Of a DNA stretch of 8,554 nt, positions 1 to 6,723 are shown piece after piece. The DNA comes from Sphingomonadales bacterium (GTDB lineage Bacteria; Pseudomonadota; Alphaproteobacteria; Sphingomonadales; Sphingomonadaceae). The position numbers and the translations under genes are program-made. How positions within the stretch are numbered: position 1 is the stretch's first letter; every line of letters begins with the position of its first letter. The notes below the pieces were generated by a model. The model did not search any database. It saw only the letters and a program-made list of their open reading frames with translations, and was not told the DNA's origin. The DNA lies in assembly GCA_024636595.1 (NCBI GenBank), contig JAGXGT010000035.1, positions 1 through 8,554 of the forward strand. The letters are read 5' to 3'.

Positions 1-946
1 GATCGACAATGACAAGCATGTCGTGGTCGATTCGACCGGCGCGCTGGAATTGCCGAAAGTGCCGGGGCATATGGTCGTCATCGGTGGCGGCGTGATCGGG
101 CTGGAACTGGGTTCGGTTTGGTTGCGGCTGGGCGCGAAGGTGACGGTTGTGGAATATCTCGACCAGATTCTCCCGGGCATGGACGGCGATATCCGCAAGG
201 ATGCCAACCGCATGTTCAAGAAACAGGGCTTTGATATCAAGACCGGCACCAAGGTCACCGGCTGCAGCGTGAAGGGCAAGAAGGCGACCCTGACCATGGA
301 ACCGGCCAAGGGCGGGGACAGCGAAACGCTGGAAGCGGATGTCGTGCTGGTGGCGATTGGCCGCAAACCGAATATCGATGGTCTCGATCTCGACAAGTCG
401 GGTGTCGAAACCAATGCGCGCGGCCAGATCGAGGTCGGCCATGACTTCCAGACCGAAGTTGCCGGCATCTATGCCATTGGCGATGTGACGCCCGGGCCAA
501 TGCTGGCGCACAAGGCCGAGGATGAAGGCATTGCCGCGGCGGAATTTATCGCCGGACAGCAGGGCATCGTCAATCACGACCTGATCCCCGGCGTCGTCTA
601 TACCTATCCGGAAATTGCCAACATTGGCCTGACCGAGGAGCAGGTGAAGGACAGCGGCGTTGACTATAAGGTCGGCAAATTCCTGTTCGCCGCCAACAGC
701 CGCGCCAAGACCAATCGCGACACCGAGGGTTATGTGAAGATCATTGCGGATGCGAAGACCGACCGGGTGCTCGGCGCGCATATCATCTCGTCGCTGGCCG
801 GCACGTTGATCGCGCAGGTCACCCAGGCGATGGAATTCGGTGCGACCTCCGAAGATATCGCCTATACCTGCCACGCCCATCCGACGCATAGCGAAGCGAT
901 TAAGGAAGCGGCGATGGCGGTGCAGGGCAAGCCGATTCATATGTAG
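1..946 (+). CDS. lpdA: Dihydrolipoyl dehydrogenase (E3), 5'-truncated by the window edge
   Basis: This is the FAD/NAD flavoenzyme that re-oxidises dihydrolipoamide in the pyruvate or 2-oxoglutarate dehydrogenase complexes in the cytoplasm. The frame is open from base 2, so the N-terminal FAD-binding region and redox disulfide lie outside the window; about 315 of the usual 465-470 residues are visible. The NAD-binding glycine motif GGGVIGLELG is near bases 83-112. The second FAD-contact motif, GIYAIGDVTPGPMLAHKAED, lies in the middle. The C-terminal dimerisation domain ends with HAHPTHSEA, which carries the catalytic His (bases 878-880) and Glu (893-895) of the E3 family. A GTG at base 23 is only an internal codon. 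Which complex it serves cannot be told here because the upstream genes are missing. A REP-like hairpin begins about 30 bp after the stop. Confidence 0.95.
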   Translation, partial: IDNDKHVVVDSTGALELPKVPGHMVVIGGGVIGLELGSVWLRLGAKVTVVEYLDQILPGMDGDIRKDANRMFKKQGFDIKTGTKVTGCSVKGKKATLTMEPAKGGDSETLEADVVLVAIGRKPNIDGLDLDKSGVETNARGQIEVGHDFQTEVAGIYAIGDVTPGPMLAHKAEDEGIAAAEFIAGQQGIVNHDLIPGVVYTYPEIANIGLTEEQVKDSGVDYKVGKFLFAANSRAKTNRDTEGYVKIIADAKTDRVLGAHIISSLAGTLIAQVTQAMEFGATSEDIAYTCHAHPTHSEAIKEAAMAVQGKPIHM

Positions 947-975
947 GTTCTTTGGAATCAAAAAATAACGCACCG

Positions 976-1113
976 TGTCCCCGCGAAGGCGGGGATCCAT
1001 CTCTGGGCCTGCCGTCAAAGCGCAATGGAAATTGATTGCGGAGGCTTAAGCGCTATAAATGACCAGGAATTCTCATCGGAGCGATCAGGAGATGGGCCCC
1101 GGCCTTCACCGGA
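976..1113. repeat. REP/BIME-like inverted pair of palindromic repeats
   Basis: The left unit is a perfect 7-bp hairpin, TCCCCGC-GAAG-GCGGGGA (978-995), followed by TCCATCTC. The right unit (about 1088-1113) is the same type in opposite orientation: its reverse complement reads GGTGAAGGCCGGGGCCCATC followed by TCC. The two units flank about 85 bp of non-repeat DNA. A second inverted pair of the same family lies at 7670-7752. Two units facing each other around a spacer is the arrangement of BIME elements, which are mobilised by RAYT transposases; no RAYT gene is in this window. After lpdA the left hairpin could stabilise mRNA 3' ends or help termination, but no T-run follows it. Confidence 0.75.
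1032..1059 (+). promoter_or_regulatory. Probable sigma-70-type promoter for the PepSY-TRIC gene pair
   Basis: TTGATT (1032-1037) and TATAAA (1054-1059) are separated by 16 bp, matching the -35 and -10 consensus at about 4/6 and 5/6 positions. Transcription would start near 1066 and give a leader of about 70 nt that contains the right-hand REP-like unit. A small inverted repeat, CGCAAT (1021-1026) with ATTGCG (1035-1040), overlaps the -35 and could be an operator or coincidence. This is inference from sequence match only. Confidence 0.4.
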
Positions 1114-1134
1114 GAACGTTAGGGAGCACAGCGT

Positions 1135-1815
1135 ATGAAACATTATAAACTCATGCGCTGGCATGTCTGGCTCGGCTGGCTGATCGGGGTGCCGATCATC
1201 ATCTGGACAGCCAGCGGGTTGCTGATGGTGGTGCAGCCGATCGAAACCGTGCGCGGCAATCATTTGCGCAGCGAGACACCGCCGCTGGATGCGATCCAGC
1301 CCGTCGCGCCCTTGCTCGAAGGACGGCAGGCAAAGAGCCTGACCTTGCAGCAGAACAGCGCAGGCCCCTATTGGGTGATCGCTTATGCTGATGGCGGCAA
1401 GCGGCGAGCCGATGCCCTGACCGGCGCTTTGCTGCCGCCGGTGTCTGGTGCCGAAGCCAATAGGCTGGCGCGGGCGGCCCGGTCCGACCCGGCGGCGATC
1501 CGGTCCGTTACCTTATTTACCGGGAGTAATGCGCCGACCGACCAGCGCAGCGGACGGCCTTCGTGGCAGGTGGTTTTTGACGATGATGCCCGTTTCTATG
1601 TCGATGCGGACACTGGCGAACTGATCGCCGTGCGGACCAAATTCTGGCGGGCCTTCGACTTCATGTGGGGTCTGCATATCATGGACCTGCAGACGCGCGA
1701 GGATACCAGCCATCCGATCCTGATCGGCTCGGCAGCCATTGCCCTGCTGGGCTCGATACTCGGCTTTGTCATGCTGTTCACAAAGCGTCGGCGCAAGCGG
1801 CGCAAGCGGACATGA
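1135..1815 (+). CDS. Small PepSY-domain inner-membrane protein (226 aa)
   Basis: The N-terminus has the RWHVWLGWLIGVP start seen in PepSY-associated membrane proteins and a first membrane helix at about residues 10-34. An extracytoplasmic part of about 155 residues follows. It includes a PepSY-like stretch near 139-170 (RPSWQVVFDDDARFYVDADT, then GELIAV). A second membrane helix lies at about 192-214, and the protein ends in a strongly basic tail (KRRRKRRKR) that should be cytoplasmic. Larger relatives (PiuB/FoxB type) take part in siderophore or iron handling; this short two-helix form has no assigned function. His10 near the first helix and His179 before the second are candidate metal or heme ligands, by inference only. 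The start is supported by AGGGAG eight bases upstream. The stop overlaps the next gene as ATGA, so the two are probably translationally coupled. Confidence 0.8.
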   Translation: MKHYKLMRWHVWLGWLIGVPIIIWTASGLLMVVQPIETVRGNHLRSETPPLDAIQPVAPLLEGRQAKSLTLQQNSAGPYWVIAYADGGKRRADALTGALLPPVSGAEANRLARAARSDPAAIRSVTLFTGSNAPTDQRSGRPSWQVVFDDDARFYVDADTGELIAVRTKFWRAFDFMWGLHIMDLQTREDTSHPILIGSAAIALLGSILGFVMLFTKRRRKRRKRT

Positions 1816-2444
1816 ATTCCGCCTTATTGTATAGCGCGCTTGGCTGGCTCGATCTGTTCGGGATTGCGGTCTTTGCGATCTCCGGGGCGCTGGTTGCGGC
1901 GCGCAATCGGCAAACGCTGGTGACCTTTGCCTTTTTCGCCCTGGTTACCGGTGTTGGCGGCGGCACGGTGCGCGACCTGTTGATCGGGGCACCGGTGTTC
2001 TGGGTGCAGGACGCGCGGGTGCCTTTGCTCTGCCTTGGCATCGCGCTGCTGGTCTGGGTCACACCGGTTAAATTCTGGCGACCGGCTGCGGTCGACTGGT
2101 TCGACGCCATTGGCCTGGCGGCCTATTCCGTGTTTGGCGCGGCCAAGGCGATGCAGCCGGGCATCGATCCGCTGCCGGCGGCGATCATGGGCGTTATCAC
2201 GGCCAGCGTTGGCGGGGTGATCCGGGATCTGATTTCGGGCGAACCCTCGATCATCGTCCGGCCGGAACTTTATGTGACCGCCGGTGCTCTCTCTGCGTTT
2301 CTTTTTGTTTTGCTCGCACAGACCGGTATTCCCGGATTCATCGCTGCGCTGATCGCATTTCTCGCCGGGTTTGCGTTGCGCGCCATGGCTATCGTCAAGG
2401 GCCTGTCGCTGCCGGCCTATCGCGGAGCGGAAGAGAAGGAATAG
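1812..2444 (+). CDS. TRIC / UPF0126 family membrane channel protein (YadS/YicG-like, 210 aa)
   Basis: A highly hydrophobic protein with about seven membrane helices built as an internal duplication of the UPF0126 unit. Each half carries the family glycine motif: GVGGGTVRDLL at residues 47-57 and SVGGVIRDLISGE at 132-144. Prokaryotic TRIC homologues form trimeric cation channels, and this one is full length for the family. YadS and YicG in E. coli have been linked to small-molecule transport, but the substrate here is unknown. The frame stays open upstream to 1665 inside the PepSY gene. The ATG at 1812 is chosen because it gives the normal family N-terminus (LDLFGIAVFAISGALVAARN near the start) and overlaps the upstream stop by four bases. 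The 3' end overlaps the convergent sppA gene by 28 bp. Confidence 0.9.
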   Translation: MNSALLYSALGWLDLFGIAVFAISGALVAARNRQTLVTFAFFALVTGVGGGTVRDLLIGAPVFWVQDARVPLLCLGIALLVWVTPVKFWRPAAVDWFDAIGLAAYSVFGAAKAMQPGIDPLPAAIMGVITASVGGVIRDLISGEPSIIVRPELYVTAGALSAFLFVLLAQTGIPGFIAALIAFLAGFALRAMAIVKGLSLPAYRGAEEKE

Positions 2445-4306
2445 GCCAGCAGCCGGTCGAGCCAGTCGGCCGATGCCTTTGTCTTCCGCTGCACCCCGGC
2501 CCCGCACTCGAGGCATAAGGCCTGCACATCTTCGCGCGCCAGCAGGCCCTGCGCGGTTGCCAGAGCCTGACCGAAAATCGCCTTTTGACGCTGAGCGGCC
2601 CAGCCGATGACGCCGTTTACCGGAGCGCTTTCCTGTCGGACAAACGGAATGCCGTCGAATGGAAGCCAGGAGAGCCGGGATTCCGGATCGAGATATTGTG
2701 CATGGTAATCGCCTTCCGCGAGACCGGCGCGTTTGGCGGCCTCGGCGACCGCATCTTTCATGCCGCCAAAGCCGTCAACCAGCCCCAGCTGCCGGGCGGT
2801 GCCGCCGTCCCAGACGCGCCCTTGCCCGATCGTATCGACCTGCGCCGGTGTTTTGCCGCGCGCTGTCGCCACCAGTTTGATGAAGTCGCTATAGCTGTTT
2901 TCGACTCCGGACTGCAGAATGACGTTGAGATCGTCGCTAAAGCCGCCGACGAAATTGGGCTCGCCGGACAAGGGCGTGGTCTGAACGCCGTCGGCGGTTA
3001 CGCCCCATTTGGCCAGTGCTTTTTCAAAGCTCGGCAGAACCGCGAACACGCCGATCGATCCGGTGATCGTATCGGGTTCGGCGAAGATATGATCGCCCGC
3101 TGTCGCCACCCAATAGCCGCCGCTGGCCGCGACATCGCCCATCGACACCACGATCGGCAGCTTCTTTTTTCTCGCTTCGAGCAAGGCAAGGCGAATTTCC
3201 TCGCTGGCAAAGGCCGAGCCGCCAGGGGAATCGATGCGAACTACCAGCGCCTTTATCTCGTCTTCATCGAGCGCCTTGTAAATCTGTTCGGCGATCCGTC
3301 CGCTGGCAGCCATGCCCGGGCCGGTTTCGCCGCCCACAATCTCACCGGCAACGGTTATCACCCCGATCGGAGAGCCTGCCGTGTCCAGCGGATTGGCGGC
3401 AATAAAGTCATCATAGTTAATGCTTTTGAAACTGTCGGGCGAGGGTGTCTCATCGGTGCCCACCTGCGCTGCGACAAAACGGTCAAAGGCGGTTTTGTCA
3501 CCCAGCTTGTCGACCAGCTTCTGTTCCATGGCCACTTTTGCCAAATCACCGCCAGCGGCTTTGGCAAAAGTGGCAGGATCGTCGGCAAAGGGTTGGATCA
3601 CTGCTGCGGGTCGGGTCTTTTTCACTTCCGAAAGCCAGCTGTCCCAGAGCACCCCGTACAGTGCCTCGGAGGCTTCGCGCGCTGCAGGCGACTGATCGGT
3701 GCGCATATAGGGTTCGACCGCGCTCTTGTAGGTGCCGACCCGGTATATATTGGCGGTCACGCCCAGCCGGTCGATCAGGCCTTTATAGTAAAGCCGGTTA
3801 CCGCCGGGACCGGCAAAAATAATACCGCCCATCGGGTCCAGCCATATTTCTGTTGCATGGGCGGCCAGTTGGTAGCTGTCATCGCTGTAGAAGCTGCCGA
3901 AGGCATAGATCGGCTTGCCCGCCTTCTTGGCCCGGGCGAGCGCATCGCCGACATCGGTCAGACTGGTCTGACCACCACCGGCAAAGCTGCTGAGATCGAG
4001 AATGATGGCTTTGACCCGGTCATCTCCGACCGTTGCATCGATGGCGTGGACCACATCCCGCAAGCGATATTCGCGCGGGGTGTCGCTACCGCTGCCGGCC
4101 AGAAAATCTTCGAAGGACGGTGCCGCTGGCTCCGCCACAATCACGCCGTTCAGGTCGAGCAACAATGCACCGTCCCGGATCGCGGCGCTATTCGGCTGCG
4201 ATGACAACAGGGCATAGAGCCCGAAGAAAAACAGCAGCATGGCGATCAGCACCATGCCATCCTTTATGGCGACCAGAAATTTCCAAGCTGCCCGCACAAA
4301 CTGCAT
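2417..4306 (-). CDS. sppA: Signal peptide peptidase SppA, 67K type (protease IV, 629 aa)
   Basis: A membrane-anchored serine-lysine protease of family S49 that degrades cleaved signal peptides at the periplasmic face of the inner membrane. One membrane helix spans about residues 12-34, followed by two tandem S49 domains as in E. coli SppA. The general-base lysine is Lys194 in GTYKSAVEPY (E. coli Lys209 context). The nucleophile is Ser395 in DVAASGGYWVAT (E. coli Ser409 context), preceded by the RIDSPGGS oxyanion-region motif at 357-364. Length is normal for the long form. The ATG at 4306 is preferred: AGGAAG ends six bases before it, whereas it directly abuts the alternative ATG at 4312. The gene lies 58 bp downstream of nrsF on the same strand, so read-through from that operon is possible; no convincing promoter is seen in the gap. 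Confidence 0.95.
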   Translation of the reverse strand: MQFVRAAWKFLVAIKDGMVLIAMLLFFFGLYALLSSQPNSAAIRDGALLLDLNGVIVAEPAAPSFEDFLAGSGSDTPREYRLRDVVHAIDATVGDDRVKAIILDLSSFAGGGQTSLTDVGDALARAKKAGKPIYAFGSFYSDDSYQLAAHATEIWLDPMGGIIFAGPGGNRLYYKGLIDRLGVTANIYRVGTYKSAVEPYMRTDQSPAAREASEALYGVLWDSWLSEVKKTRPAAVIQPFADDPATFAKAAGGDLAKVAMEQKLVDKLGDKTAFDRFVAAQVGTDETPSPDSFKSINYDDFIAANPLDTAGSPIGVITVAGEIVGGETGPGMAASGRIAEQIYKALDEDEIKALVVRIDSPGGSAFASEEIRLALLEARKKKLPIVVSMGDVAASGGYWVATAGDHIFAEPDTITGSIGVFAVLPSFEKALAKWGVTADGVQTTPLSGEPNFVGGFSDDLNVILQSGVENSYSDFIKLVATARGKTPAQVDTIGQGRVWDGGTARQLGLVDGFGGMKDAVAEAAKRAGLAEGDYHAQYLDPESRLSWLPFDGIPFVRQESAPVNGVIGWAAQRQKAIFGQALATAQGLLAREDVQALCLECGAGVQRKTKASADWLDRLLAYSFSSAPR

Positions 4307-4364
4307 ATTCATCTTCCTGTTTTTGACCGGATTAACTTGTCCTATATGGGATCGGGAAGGGATA

Positions 4365-5004
4365 TTACCAGCGGATAAGATGGGGGACGAGCAACCGGCC
4401 GACCACCGCACTGAGGATGACCGGAATCGTGAACCACAGTCCGACATAATAGATATCGTTAAACGGGCAGTGGATATTATAGGCAGCCGCGCCCAGCGCA
4501 CCCGAGGCCAGGCCGATCAGCCAGCCCGCGCGTTCCGGCGACGTTGGCGCCCCTTGCCGCAGCCACAGCGTCAGGCCGCCGCCGATGGCCAGTGCCGCAA
4601 TTCCGCTGACCGCCAGACATTTCAATCCCTCCATCGGGCGCAGAGCCTCAACCGGCGGCATGTTGATCGCGCTCATGATCACCGCGGTCAGCGGGAACAG
4701 GGCGGCGGTGATCAGCGCCCAGATCCAGCCGCGGCTCAATTTCCCGACGCCGGGCCGCGCCATATTGACCACGGTAATCGCCGTCGCCGTGCCGAGCATC
4801 AGCAGCACGCCGCTACGCAGGAAAAACATTTCGTGGGCCATGCCGATCATCAGGTCATTGCGCACGCCGAGGGTGGCCCACGGCGATGAGGGCAGACAGG
4901 GTCAGGCCGCCGACGATCGCCAGCCCGCTCTTCGGTTGCAATGTCCGGACCGGTTCCAATTCTTCGACCAGTCCTTCGATCAGACTATTTGCAGATACAC
5001 TCAT
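4365..5004 (-). pseudogene. nrsF: nrsF, DUF1109 membrane anti-sigma factor, split by a one-base insertion
   Basis: NrsF proteins are six-helix inner-membrane anti-sigma factors that hold SigF inactive until metal or oxidative stress. The gene starts at the ATG at 5004, one base after the sigF stop. The first frame reads MSVSANSLIEGLVEELEPVR and continues into the first helix, then stops at 4855 after 49 codons. The rest of the protein is open in the next frame (end 4365). Removing one G from the GGG at 4879-4877 rejoins the frames as SALIAVATLGVRNDLM and gives a 212-residue protein, the normal family length. The rebuilt protein carries Cys129 (EGLKCLAV) and Cys179 (YNIHCPFND), 50 residues apart, like the two conserved cysteines I recall (Cys131 and Cys181) in Caulobacter NrsF. 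Downstream codons show no further decay, so a recent mutation or a sequencing error is likely. A GTG at 4865 could restart translation, but that product would lack the N-terminal segment and first helix. Confidence 0.85.
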
Positions 5005-5005
5005 C

Positions 5006-5530
5006 TCACTCACTCTCGATTAGGGCGCTCATCTTCTTCAGACCCCGATGGATATTCACTTTGACCAAAGATTCAGACTGGCCGGTTTTTGCCGCGGCTT
5101 CGATAATGCTGAGACCTTCGATCCTGACGAGGCTGATCGCGTCCGCCTGTTTTTGCGGGATCATGCCGAGCAGCCGTTCGAGGCTGACCTTGGCGGTCAC
5201 ATCCTCGTCCTGCGGATCGGCAACCATCTCTTCATAGAGCTGGTCATGCTCGTGCCGGTAAATCTTGCGCAGACTGTCGATCCAGCGGTAGCGACCGATG
5301 GCGGCGAGCCAGGGCAGAAACGCCCGCGCCGGATCATAGCTTGCGCGCTTGCGATGGACCGAGATCAGAGTCTCCTGCACCAGATCATCGATCGCCGACG
5401 GGTTGATCTTGCGGGCGTAATAGCGCCGCAGCCATTTATCGCATTCGACCAGCAGGCTGGAATAGCAAAGCTTGTCGCCGGCCTGCGCCTTGATCATCAA
5501 TTGCCGAAAGGTTTCTTCGCTGGCGATCAT
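5006..5530 (-). CDS. sigF: ECF RNA polymerase sigma factor, SigF type (174 aa)
   Basis: The sigma2 domain contains the DDLVQETLISVHRKRASYDP motif (residues 48-67) and the DNA-facing FLPWLAAIGRYRWIDSLRK (71-89). The sigma4 helix-turn-helix region spans about 115-168 (SLERLLGMIPQKQADAISLV, then EGLSIIEAAAKTGQSESLVK). The pairing with a DUF1109 anti-sigma immediately downstream (one-base gap) is diagnostic of the SigF-NrsF module known from Caulobacter, which answers heavy-metal stress. The ATG at 5530 lies four bases after the doxX stop. An in-frame TTG at 5554 would add eight residues and overlap doxX; neither start has a strong Shine-Dalgarno sequence, and translational coupling is likely. 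An upstream promoter of its own predicted class (6073-6098) suggests autoregulation. Confidence 0.9.
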   Translation of the reverse strand: MIASEETFRQLMIKAQAGDKLCYSSLLVECDKWLRRYYARKINPSAIDDLVQETLISVHRKRASYDPARAFLPWLAAIGRYRWIDSLRKIYRHEHDQLYEEMVADPQDEDVTAKVSLERLLGMIPQKQADAISLVRIEGLSIIEAAAKTGQSESLVKVNIHRGLKKMSALIESE

Positions 5531-5534
5531 CGGG

Positions 5535-5990
5535 TCAGCCCAGTCTGTGCCCAATTAGCCGGTCCAGCGAGAACAGACCGCCGCCGCGCACGATCAGCAC
5601 CAGCGCCATTGCGACCCAGAGGATATGGGTCTGCCACCAAACCGCCATTTCCGGGAAAACAAAGGTCTGGATCACCAATGTCATGCCGAGAACGCCGAGC
5701 GCCCCGAGCCGTGTTGCCAGCCCGAGCAGCAGCAATATCGGCAGGACATGCTCGGTATAGGTCGTGACATAGGCGCCCAGTTCGCCGTTGAGGATCGGCA
5801 CCTGGTTGAACGGCGCGTCGGAAAACTGGAAAAAGGTCGTATCCTTGATCGTCAGGAAGCTGCCGTCCTCAACCTTGGTGCGGGCCGAGCGCCAGAAAAT
5901 GCCGGCGAGGGCGACGCGGGTGAACAGCAGGGCGATGCCCTCCGGTACGGCACCGCTCAGCCGGTCAATCAGTTTTGCCACCTGTTCCAT
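5535..5990 (-). CDS. DoxX-family membrane protein of the bufferin-type operon (151 aa)
   Basis: A small inner-membrane protein with four predicted helices at about residues 17-35, 76-93, 97-115 and 122-136. It shows DoxX-type motifs, including RVALAGIFWRSARTKVEDG (25-43) and TYTEHVLPILLLLGLATRLG (77-96). DoxX proteins regularly follow DUF692-DUF2063 genes in bufferin and gold-induced (gig) operons. Their exact role is not established; help with redox chemistry or membrane delivery of the modified peptide is a guess. The ATG at 5990 is preceded by AAGG eight bases upstream and overlaps the end of bufC by 26 bp; an in-frame TTG at 6005 is less likely. Length is typical. Confidence 0.88.
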   Translation of the reverse strand: MEQVAKLIDRLSGAVPEGIALLFTRVALAGIFWRSARTKVEDGSFLTIKDTTFFQFSDAPFNQVPILNGELGAYVTTYTEHVLPILLLLGLATRLGALGVLGMTLVIQTFVFPEMAVWWQTHILWVAMALVLIVRGGGLFSLDRLIGHRLG

Positions 5991-6723
5991 CCTGTTGCCC
6001 TTCAATTCGTGTCAGCGCCCCGGCCTGAATCAGCATGATGATGTGCTGCATCGCCGTGGCTTCATCACTCAGTTCGAGCGCATGTTGCAAAAGGTTACCC
6101 ATGGTTGCGGATTCGGGAGCTTTTTCTGCAATGGTATGTTCCACGGCCGTTAGTGGATGGAATAATATCTGGGCTTGCGGGCGAACGATCATCAAAGAAT
6201 CCGGCTTTGTCTCGCCCAGCTCGGCGAGCTCCGGGGACAGCGCGCCGGTCAGGGTGATCAGACGAAAGGCGGGATGGGGCGCCACCGGGAAAGCCAGCAG
6301 GTCGGTCTCGGCCAAGGCGGCGATGTCGGTCAGGGCAAGCGGATCGGCGTCGGCGCTGCGATAGCTTTCGAGCCAAGCCCACTCGATCCGGGCAAGATCC
6401 ACGGCGCTGGCGTCGCAGCCTCGGGACAAGAGAAATGCGGCAAAGTCGGCAGCGATGCCGTTGATGTCGCAGAGCAAAATTTGGTCCTGTTCGACATAAT
6501 CGCGGGACAGGGAATGGAAGACGTCATGTCCCAGATGCGCGTGCAATTTCGGATAGGCCTGTTCCAGCGCCACCAGCCGGGCGTGGGAAATTGTGTTGGC
6601 ATGGGCCTTGAGCCCGAGCAGCGCCCGATCTCTGTTTTCGGCAAACAGGTCGTCGGGGAAATGGGCCGGGCCGTTTTGCAGGCAGGCGACGAAGCGGGCC
6701 TGGCCTTCAGCGAGCGATGGCAT
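5965..6723 (-). CDS. bufC: DUF2063 MNIO partner protein, BufC type (252 aa)
   Basis: BufC-like proteins bind the precursor peptide and present it to the DUF692 oxidase. The N-terminal helical DUF2063 domain covers about residues 3-105, with the family pattern LVALEQAYPKLHAHLGHDVF (50-69) followed by the SLSRDYV helix and DFAAFLL (93-99). A second alpha/beta domain (about 112-240) resembles the C-terminal part of HvfC/BufC proteins. The frame is open to 6762, but the ATG at 6723 (MPSLAEGQARF) gives the usual family start and overlaps the end of bufB by 17 bp, a normal sign of coupling. A candidate sigma-F promoter lies inside the coding sequence at 6073-6098, within the codons for GNLLQHALEL. 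Confidence 0.87.
   Translation of the reverse strand: MPSLAEGQARFVACLQNGPAHFPDDLFAENRDRALLGLKAHANTISHARLVALEQAYPKLHAHLGHDVFHSLSRDYVEQDQILLCDINGIAADFAAFLLSRGCDASAVDLARIEWAWLESYRSADADPLALTDIAALAETDLLAFPVAPHPAFRLITLTGALSPELAELGETKPDSLMIVRPQAQILFHPLTAVEHTIAEKAPESATMGNLLQHALELSDEATAMQHIIMLIQAGALTRIEGQQDGTGGKTD
6073..6098 (-). promoter_or_regulatory. Internal SigF-type promoter inside bufC, ahead of doxX-sigF-nrsF
   Basis: On the minus strand GTAACC (6098-6093) is followed, after exactly 16 bases, by CGAA (6076-6073). The same ten fixed bases with the same spacing occur upstream of bufA, and I recall this as the Caulobacter sigma-F promoter motif. Transcription would start near 6066, still inside bufC and about 75 nt before the doxX ATG, giving a separate doxX-sigF-nrsF transcript. 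Because it lies in coding DNA it could be chance, though one exact match at this spacing is not expected in a window this size. Confidence 0.6.

Noticed and set aside
1824..2516. Minus-strand open frame opposite the TRIC gene
   Set aside because: Arg/Gln/Asp-rich translation with no domain, antisense to a well-conserved membrane protein.
2585..4204. Long plus-strand open frame of 539 codons opposite sppA
   Set aside because: It is antisense to a fully conserved sppA, has low-complexity composition and no recognisable domain, and reflects third-position GC bias of the real gene.
4365..4865. Independent 166-residue membrane protein starting at GTG 4865
   Set aside because: The upstream 42 codons in the neighbouring frame are clearly the missing N-terminus of the same DUF1109 protein, so this is a frameshifted gene rather than a separate short one.
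4239..4889. Plus-strand open frame opposite nrsF
   Set aside because: Very Arg/Gln/His-rich, no domain; the DUF1109 protein on the other strand explains the region.
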